Origin: a virus
IMG/VR virus record: IMGVR_UViG_3300025647_000020
Span: 1 to 64,000 of that record
Length of the DNA stretch: 64,000 nucleotides
Strand: one strand, 5' to 3'
Below are positions 59,057-64,000 of the stretch, one piece after another. The stretch's first letter is position 1. Every line of letters starts with the position of its first letter. The notes beneath the pieces are model-generated. The model was not told where the DNA came from. It did not search any database and saw only the letters and a program-made list of their open reading frames with translations. Made by a program: the position numbers and the translations under genes.

Positions 59057-60763
59057 ATGGTTAATCATTTAACAGGATTAAACAAATCTTTTATACCGAC
59101 CGATAATCTTTTAGTAGAAAAATACAGTAATTATTCTGAACATGATAAATTTGGGCAGTATGATAATTATAACTTCTTATTAGAAAAGACTGAACCTGAA
59201 AAGGAACAATTAAGTTTGCTTTTAGAGAATGTGTCAGGAAATGTGTCAGGTGTTTTCGCTTCTATTGCATTTCCACTTATTAAGCGTACTTTTGATAATA
59301 TCATATCAAAAAGCCTAGTTACATTTTACCCAATTGATAAAGCATCAAGTAAAATTTTCTTTTTTTATCCTAAAGTATCATCTCGCAGAGAAAGCGGTGG
59401 TAAGCAAATTCACATAGAAAATACAAGTGATTATAAATGTTTAGGATTAAATTGCCCTGAGCCTTTTGTGGAAAGCTGTAAATCATTTTACGATCAGCTT
59501 TATAATGATTCTTTTTATGATCAATCTAAAGGAGCGTATGAAGTTATAGTTGCTACTGGGACTCCTTTTTCATTTGATGCAGATAGTTGTATAGTACCTT
59601 ATACAGATGTCACCTCACAAGATAATACTATTAGAGCCATTGGTTTTAAAATAACTGGATTAAATAACAAGCCAGTCTTTAGTAATGGCAGAGGAAATGA
59701 AATAGCTGTTGAAGAATTTATTACATCTTTTAGAGTTATAAACTCTGGTGCTCCTATTGTTGATTCATCTGATAATGTAATATATCAAACAGGTGATGAA
59801 GTTAAGGGAAGATTTTTCGCACAAAAATATGGGGATAGTATTGTACATGTTGATGATTTATGCGATGAAAATGGGTATATTTTATATGAAATTGATTTAA
59901 AACATCCTGTTAGTTCTGGCAATCCAACAACATATGATGGATATGTTGGAGTTTTACCTAACGTTAATATTTCTTCAAATTTTACATTTACTTGGAAACG
60001 ATATGATACCCTAGAAAATAATGGACAAATTAGTGAATATGGTTTTGATTTACGTGGTATAGATTTACAAGTTGTTGATCGAATGACTAGAGCGATATGG
60101 TCACCACAACTTCAAATGGATTTACAAGCATATCAAAATATTAACGCTAATAAAGAATTTATTAATTCTATGTCGCAGCAAATTGCCTTAGAAATTGATA
60201 GAGAGATTTTACTTGATTTAAAAAACGCTGCGCCTTGGGCATTAAGATTTGATTATTTAGGATGGCAAAATACCACTCAAACTTACAATCAAGAGTTATG
60301 GAACAAAAAATTATTCGACAAGATTAATGAGGTTTCAGCACAAATACATAAAACGACTAATTGTGGTGGAGCAAATTGGGTTGTTCTTAGTCCTGAAGCT
60401 TCTGCTCTGTTCCCTAATTTAAGCATTTTAAGAGAGGGAGAGACACTTACAGAAAAAGATAGGTACAACATAGGTCTAAAGAGAGTAGGAACCTTAGGAG
60501 GGAGATATGACGTATTTATTGATGCTTTTGCTAAACCTAATGATATACTTATTGGGTTTAAACCAGAATCATTGACAAATGTGGGGTATATTTATGCACC
60601 ATATGTTTTAGCACAACCAAGTGTTCCTGTTATGAATCCAAATAATTTCTCTATAAATCAGATGTTAATGACTAGATATGCAAAGAAATTTACTAATAGC
60701 AAGATGTATGGGAAAATTTACGTAGATAATATACCTACATTTAATACATTTGAAAGTCGATAA
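59057..60763 (+). CDS. Major capsid protein, gp23-like
   Basis: 568 residues (T4 gp23 is 521). Near the N-terminus SGVFASIAFPLIKRTFDNII SKSLVTFYPI matches the P-L-v-r-vf-nlia-elvsvqPm region of gp23-type capsid proteins. RMTRAIWSPQLQMDLQAYQN INANKEF and LEIDREILLDLKNA match the ---ra-----s-el-qdl-a---ld-e-el-------e---eInrevl segment. The C-terminal domain has VVLSPEASALFPNLSI, VYIDAFAKPNDILIGFKP-type and FSINQMLMTRYAKKFTNSKM, all usual in this family. Late promoter 12 bp upstream. The two-component genes follow at 11 bp. Confidence 0.9.
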   Translation: MVNHLTGLNKSFIPTDNLLVEKYSNYSEHDKFGQYDNYNFLLEKTEPEKEQLSLLLENVSGNVSGVFASIAFPLIKRTFDNIISKSLVTFYPIDKASSKIFFFYPKVSSRRESGGKQIHIENTSDYKCLGLNCPEPFVESCKSFYDQLYNDSFYDQSKGAYEVIVATGTPFSFDADSCIVPYTDVTSQDNTIRAIGFKITGLNNKPVFSNGRGNEIAVEEFITSFRVINSGAPIVDSSDNVIYQTGDEVKGRFFAQKYGDSIVHVDDLCDENGYILYEIDLKHPVSSGNPTTYDGYVGVLPNVNISSNFTFTWKRYDTLENNGQISEYGFDLRGIDLQVVDRMTRAIWSPQLQMDLQAYQNINANKEFINSMSQQIALEIDREILLDLKNAAPWALRFDYLGWQNTTQTYNQELWNKKLFDKINEVSAQIHKTTNCGGANWVVLSPEASALFPNLSILREGETLTEKDRYNIGLKRVGTLGGRYDVFIDAFAKPNDILIGFKPESLTNVGYIYAPYVLAQPSVPVMNPNNFSINQMLMTRYAKKFTNSKMYGKIYVDNIPTFNTFESR

Positions 60764-60774
60764 ATTTACTGTAT

Positions 60775-61866
60775 ATGTTATACACATTATTATGCATATT
60801 ATGTTTTATAAACATAATATGCATTTTTTTTAATTTTTTATTTTATAAGCGTAATTATTATAAAATAAAAATTATAGATGGAATACAAAAAAACAGTCAG
60901 GTTTGCATATACGTTAAAGATAAAAATCATAGATTTAATTTTGTAACTGATAATTTTGAAGAATTTGCACCATTATATAACGTGTTTGGATTTACAGATT
61001 ATGATTTTTTCCCTAAAGACATTGCTGATAAATTTAGAGAGGGAGACTTACATGTGAGGTCAACACATGAAAGGTTAAATATTATTGATGCATTAGAATT
61101 AGGAGATAATGTTTTATATTATAATTCATCTAAATTTATGATTGATAACGAAAACATGTGTGGTGTAAGCATAGATATAACTAATGAAATTAAAAAAAGT
61201 GAAAAGGTACAAGAAACGAATAATTTTTTAACTCATATAAATTACATAATAAGACATGATTTATATAACTCAATAAATTTAGTTAATCAGTTTTTTATTA
61301 AAATCGAAAAAAAAATTGAAATAGAATATTTAGAAGAGCATAAAATAATTGGAGCTTTTAAAGCTTTAAAACAATGTATTTTTACTTTAAAAGAAACCTT
61401 TCAAGGGATTTGTGATTTTAGTATAATGTTGGATGATCATAAAAAATTACCTGTTGAAAGTTTTTACTTAAGTGTAATATTAAATGATTTTTTAAAAAAA
61501 ACCGCTTATTATTCATATGTAGATATAGATGAAGAAATGGGAATAATTACAGCAAATAAATCATTGATGATAACGGCTCTTATCAATTTAATAAAAAATG
61601 GAATTAAGCACAATAATTCACAAAATAAAAAAGTAAAAATTTATAAATGTGAGAATGATCTACTTATAGAAGATAATGGGTATGGTATAACAGATGAACA
61701 ACTTTCTAAATTTATAAAGCCATATTCACAAGCAAATGATAATGGTGAGGGATTAGGGTTAGGATTATCAATAACAAACCTAATTTTAAAATACCATAAT
61801 TTAAATTTATCTGCTTTACCTAAAGAAAACGGTACTATTTTAGTAATAAAAAATATATTCATATAA
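60775..61866 (+). CDS. Phage-encoded sensor histidine kinase (TM-PAS-HK)
   Basis: 363 residues. N-terminal membrane span at about 2-24 (LYTLLCILCFINIICIFFNF), then a PAS domain at about 36-135 (VCIYVKDKNHRFNFVT, FGFTDYDFFPKDIADKFREG D), then a dimerisation helix with INYIIRHDLYNSINLVNQFF in which His 161 is the predicted phosphoacceptor. The catalytic ATP-binding domain has the N-box NLIKNGIKHN (271-280), the G1 box DNGYGI (300-305) and the G2 box GEGLGLGLSI (324-333). All core boxes appear intact. It starts 11 bases after the major capsid stop, and a response regulator follows, so it should form a complete two-component pathway with it. It is probably late expressed through the capsid promoter. 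The ligand of the PAS domain is unknown. Confidence 0.85.
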   Translation: MLYTLLCILCFINIICIFFNFLFYKRNYYKIKIIDGIQKNSQVCIYVKDKNHRFNFVTDNFEEFAPLYNVFGFTDYDFFPKDIADKFREGDLHVRSTHERLNIIDALELGDNVLYYNSSKFMIDNENMCGVSIDITNEIKKSEKVQETNNFLTHINYIIRHDLYNSINLVNQFFIKIEKKIEIEYLEEHKIIGAFKALKQCIFTLKETFQGICDFSIMLDDHKKLPVESFYLSVILNDFLKKTAYYSYVDIDEEMGIITANKSLMITALINLIKNGIKHNNSQNKKVKIYKCENDLLIEDNGYGITDEQLSKFIKPYSQANDNGEGLGLGLSITNLILKYHNLNLSALPKENGTILVIKNIFI

Positions 61867-61875
61867 TATATTTTT

Positions 61876-61884
61876 ATATTTATA
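61876..61884 (+). promoter_or_regulatory. Weak late-promoter-like motif before the response regulator
   Basis: ATATTTATATGAAAA differs from the CTATTTATA consensus in its first base and lies 16 bp before the ATG at 61901. It would allow separate late expression of the regulator. Confidence 0.35.
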
Positions 61885-61900
61885 TGAAAAAAAAGTTTTG

Positions 61901-62347
61901 ATGTTTAGCAACTATAAAATAAAAACACTTTTATGTGTTGAAGATGATATATTTTATTCATATCTTTTTCAAGATGCAGCAGAAAGTGTAGATTTAGCAA
62001 TAAAAGTAAAAGCCATTCATTCTTCTGATGAAGCAGAAGAATGGTTTATTAAATCAAGAAAGCGGGGGGATGTTCCTGATTGTATTTTTGTGGATGTAAA
62101 TCTTAAAGGGTCTTCTTTTTCTGGGTTAGAACTTATAAGAAAAATTAATTTTGAACATGGAAATAACGTTGTTATTGGTGTTATATCAACATCTAATGAT
62201 GATCAAGAAAAAGCAACAGCAGTAAAAAATGGGGCACAATTCTGGATTTTGAAAGACACGTTAGATTTAGAAAAAGTATTAATTGATTTTAAAGATGATT
62301 TTATAGGTTTTCAAAACAGATTATTACCATTTAAAACCTATAAATAA
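61901..62347 (+). CDS. Stand-alone response regulator (receiver domain)
   Basis: 148 residues from ATG 61901; a TTG three bases upstream would add one residue. A single receiver domain with no output domain: LLCVEDDIF provides the acidic pocket (E14, D15), IFVDVNLKG the phospho-acceptor Asp (65), GVISTSND the conserved Thr (97), and FWILKD the Lys (118). It lies 34 bp downstream of the kinase and its stop overlaps the next start by 1 base. Without an output domain it probably acts by protein-protein contact, like CheY or Spo0F, possibly on the membrane protein encoded next. Pairing with the kinase is inferred from adjacency. Confidence 0.85.
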   Translation: MFSNYKIKTLLCVEDDIFYSYLFQDAAESVDLAIKVKAIHSSDEAEEWFIKSRKRGDVPDCIFVDVNLKGSSFSGLELIRKINFEHGNNVVIGVISTSNDDQEKATAVKNGAQFWILKDTLDLEKVLIDFKDDFIGFQNRLLPFKTYK

Positions 62348-62949
62348 TGATTATTGATGAAAAAACATTTGAGGCTCTATATGAATTAAAAGAAACACAG
62401 GAGATTTTTTTGAGTGGAGATATAATAAAATTTATAGAGCCTCAAGATGAATTACAAAAAGTATATTTGTTTGAATGTATTACTTTATATAAAAATTCTA
62501 TAAGAAATCGTTTAAGTACTTCACAACTAGTTTTAAAACAAAATTTACAACTAGTAAAAAAGGAAACTATTTTATTAGAAACGTTAGAACAATTAAGAAT
62601 TGAAAGTGAAGCAGTAAAAGAAGAAAAAAATAGAACTAAAGAAATATTAGTTTTAACCGAAAGAGATAAAGTTTCTGCTGAACAGCAAGTAGAGATACTC
62701 AAAACCAGTAAAAAATTAGACATATTAAATAGAGGGTTACTTTTTAGTATGATAGCTATATTTACTATTATTGTTAGTGTTACTCTTATTCAAACTGCTT
62801 TTCTGTATAAAAATTTAGAAACTGATCAAATTATAGGCAATGTGTTTAATATATACAATATCTTACTAACTGGTTTACTTACAATAGTCAGCAGTGTCTT
62901 AGGGGTAAAAATAGGGTTAAATAATAATAAGGAAGAAAAAACAGTTTAA
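62347..62949 (+). CDS. Coiled-coil protein with two C-terminal membrane spans
   Basis: 200 residues. Residues 1-60 are soluble and helical (MIIDEKTFEALYELKETQEI). A long coiled coil follows at about 60-125 (QLVLKQNLQLVKKETILLET, then ERDKVSAEQQVEILKTSKKL). Two hydrophobic spans lie at about 130-153 (RGLLFSMIAIFTIIVSVTLI) and 168-190 (YNILLTGLLTIVSSVLGVKI), with a charged end (NNNKEEKTV). It is translationally coupled to the response regulator (TAATG overlap) and is therefore the likely third partner, possibly the output of the pathway at the membrane. No family is recognised; a modified holin-like or signalling role is only a guess. Confidence 0.6.
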   Translation: MIIDEKTFEALYELKETQEIFLSGDIIKFIEPQDELQKVYLFECITLYKNSIRNRLSTSQLVLKQNLQLVKKETILLETLEQLRIESEAVKEEKNRTKEILVLTERDKVSAEQQVEILKTSKKLDILNRGLLFSMIAIFTIIVSVTLIQTAFLYKNLETDQIIGNVFNIYNILLTGLLTIVSSVLGVKIGLNNNKEEKTV

Positions 62950-62965
62950 ATATTTTCTTTCACCG

Positions 62966-63651
62966 TTGGCAACCCTTATATTTAAAATAAAATTGAAAGA
63001 GGATATTAACATAGAAGTTTATTTTATGGCACGACAAGTTGGAAAAACAATGAGGGCAATTGAAAGATTTGTTATGAACTATGATAAATCTATATTTATC
63101 AATCCTAATAATGAGTCAACTAGATCAACAATTGAAACAATCCTTCTTAATTACCCTCATCTAAATCCCGGATTTTTAAGTAAAAAAGTTTTCTCGCTTA
63201 ATGCTAATAGAAATAAATACATGGATGCCAGATATGGGGAAAAAATATTATATTTGATGAATATTTATCATCCCCAGTCAAAGATGGCGTAATTTCTATT
63301 CTTTTCCCCCAGTTAGAGAACATATATGTTTATTCATCATTTGATAAAGAGTACATTGTATTAAATAATACCGTGCCAAAATATAGATTACCCGATTACA
63401 TGATAATTAATTTACCCGAAGTAGATAGATTGCAATTTCGGCAATTTAATGATGTTTTGCTCACTAATGATAATACAAGAATATTGGTGGTTCCTAATTA
63501 CAACATCAATACTAAATTAGAAAAGCAGTTGGGGGAAAGAGCTTACAAAATAGGAGTTTTAAATAATATATTATCAAGCAGCGATAATAGTTCTTTATTG
63601 TGGGATCAAGCGTTTATGGCATTATTCCCCAACATATCAGATAAACATTAA
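62966..63651 (+). CDS. P-loop NTPase interrupted by a one-base frameshift
   Basis: Two frames together encode one protein. The first part (62966 to about 63240) reads INIEVYFMARQVGKTMRAIE RF, with a strand and then Walker A-like ARQVGKT. The second part, in the -1 frame from about 63240, reads NIIFDEYLSSPVKDGVISIL, with Walker B IIFDE. They join if a run of six A after GGGG (63240-63245) had seven, giving YGEKNIIFDEY. Total about 228 residues. Walker A of the form (A/S)RQxGKT is typical of terminase ATPases, but the protein lacks a nuclease domain and is far too short. The first ATG at 62966 is preferred over the one at 63026, which would remove the strand before the P-loop. Either a sequencing or assembly slip, a decayed gene or programmed slippage. 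Confidence 0.55.
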
Positions 63652-63747
63652 CAGTTTTATTTAGTTGATAATCAATTATTTAAGGTAATTAGTTATCTTT
63701 ATAAAAGTTTTTTTTGCTAAAATCCTTGCCAGTTAACAAAAAACAAC

Positions 63748-63764
63748 CTACGTTTGCAACGTAG
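63748..63764 (+). repeat. Hairpin CTACGTT-TGC-AACGTAG in a leader
   Basis: Perfect 7-bp stem with a 3-base loop, 36 bases upstream of the 63801 ATG and 97 bases after the NTPase gene stop. A -7-like element TATCTTTA (63694-63701) lies upstream (one mismatch to TAnnTTTG, with poor -33 spacing). No T-run follows, so it looks more like an mRNA leader structure or operator than a terminator. Confidence 0.45.
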
Positions 63765-63800
63765 TTATAAAAAACAATTTTTTCATCTAAAAAAAATATT

Positions 63801-63953
63801 ATGCAAATTGACGTTAGTGATAGCACAGTTCATTTGGTAGAAACAATTTGTCCTAAGGGGACAAAAGACAAAGTATTATATACTGCGTTAAAAATGACTT
63901 GTTGGAATGAAAATGCTGAGGTAATTTTTGAAGCAGGAATAACATGTCATTAA
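63801..63953 (+). CDS. Small protein, 50 aa
   Basis: ATG at 63801 gives MQIDVSDSTVHLVETICPKG followed by a mixed alpha/beta part (YTALKMTCWNENAEVIFEAG) and ending ITCH. It is close to the right edge, with a leader of 149 bp from the previous gene that holds a hairpin. Three Cys. No family recognised. The unusual leader suggests separate regulation. Confidence 0.4.
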   Translation: MQIDVSDSTVHLVETICPKGTKDKVLYTALKMTCWNENAEVIFEAGITCH

Positions 63954-64000
63954 TGCAATTATATAAAACATGTTCAATGTTGTCATATTATTGATGTTTC

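Noticed and set aside
63319-63330. AACATATATGTT as another palindrome copy
   Set aside because: It has two extra bases in the centre and no flanking TTTT/AAAA arms, so it was not counted.
62966-63651. Large terminase subunit
   Set aside because: The ARQVGKT Walker A is terminase-like, but the joined protein is only about 228 residues, there is no RNase H-fold nuclease domain, and the gene is not near a small terminase.
1-64000. tRNA genes
   Set aside because: No cloverleaf with a T-loop such as GTTCGAATC could be found by eye; a covariance search would be needed to exclude divergent tRNAs.

Overview
The window is part of a large, AT-rich, tailed-phage genome with a T4-like (myovirus) gene set that very probably infects a member of the Bacteroidota, most likely a flavobacterium. 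The phage assignment rests on a gp23-type major capsid protein, a gp19-type tail tube protein, a gp6/J-type baseplate wedge protein with a run of large baseplate-like proteins, a gp46/gp47-type recombination nuclease pair and a sigma-like protein next to that pair. The host assignment rests on promoters of the Bacteroidota type (TAnnTTTG, with TTG about 20 bp upstream), A-rich leaders without Shine-Dalgarno sites, signal peptides ending in AQ, and SprB-like and GCTxPxAxNYNP-type segments of the kind common in marine Bacteroidota. No tRNA gene, CRISPR array, integrase or insertion sequence was seen. Portal, terminase, sheath and prohead protease must lie outside the window.

Layout. 1-8204 (+): tail-fibre/adhesin cluster, with a partial repeat-rich fibre at the left edge, a 488-aa fibre, then three proteins with Sec-type signal peptides (one of them frameshifted), and a beta-helix-like protein. 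8191-13888 (-): a structural protein, two small unknowns, and a 1246-aa protein joining a BT4734/primase-like N-terminus to an SF2 helicase. 13889-14593: an AT-rich regulatory region with a host-type promoter and two copies of a striking palindrome. 14594-17394 (+): two glycosyltransferase-like proteins and a sigma-like protein. 17419-33064 (+): the baseplate block. 33116-41732 (+): replication, recombination and nucleotide genes (RecB/Cas4-like nuclease, DNA methyltransferase, IMPDH/GMP reductase, SbcD-like and SbcC-like proteins, sigma-like protein, two membrane proteins). 41745-48825: a candidate structured RNA, small unknowns on both strands, a membrane-anchored amidase, a MazG-like protein and a von Willebrand A protein. 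48873-53327: tail tube and neighbours, and a ClpB-like AAA+ protein with a degenerate second ATPase domain. 53365-60763 (+): KTSC protein, thymidylate synthase, nucleotidyltransferase, acidic scaffold-like proteins, dCMP deaminase and the major capsid protein. 60775-62949 (+): histidine kinase, stand-alone response regulator, and a coiled-coil membrane protein. 62966-64000: a P-loop NTPase broken by a one-base shift and a 50-aa ORF.

Two promoter classes can be read directly. Structural genes on both strands are preceded by CTATTTATA on the coding strand (nine sites), a probable phage late promoter; several early or host-takeover genes carry the host-type TAnnTTTG element. The two sigma-like proteins are the obvious candidates for recognising the late motif. 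Thymidylate synthase, dCMP deaminase, the MazG-like enzyme and the IMPDH/GMP reductase would reshape nucleotide pools for phage DNA.

The most unusual system is the apparent phage-encoded two-component cassette directly behind the capsid gene. Next are the roughly 87-nt structured RNA starting just downstream of a late promoter, the repeated near-24-bp palindrome built on AACATATGTT, and the signal-peptide-bearing fibre proteins in a block of visibly higher GC. All functional statements come from reading motifs by eye; no database search was run.
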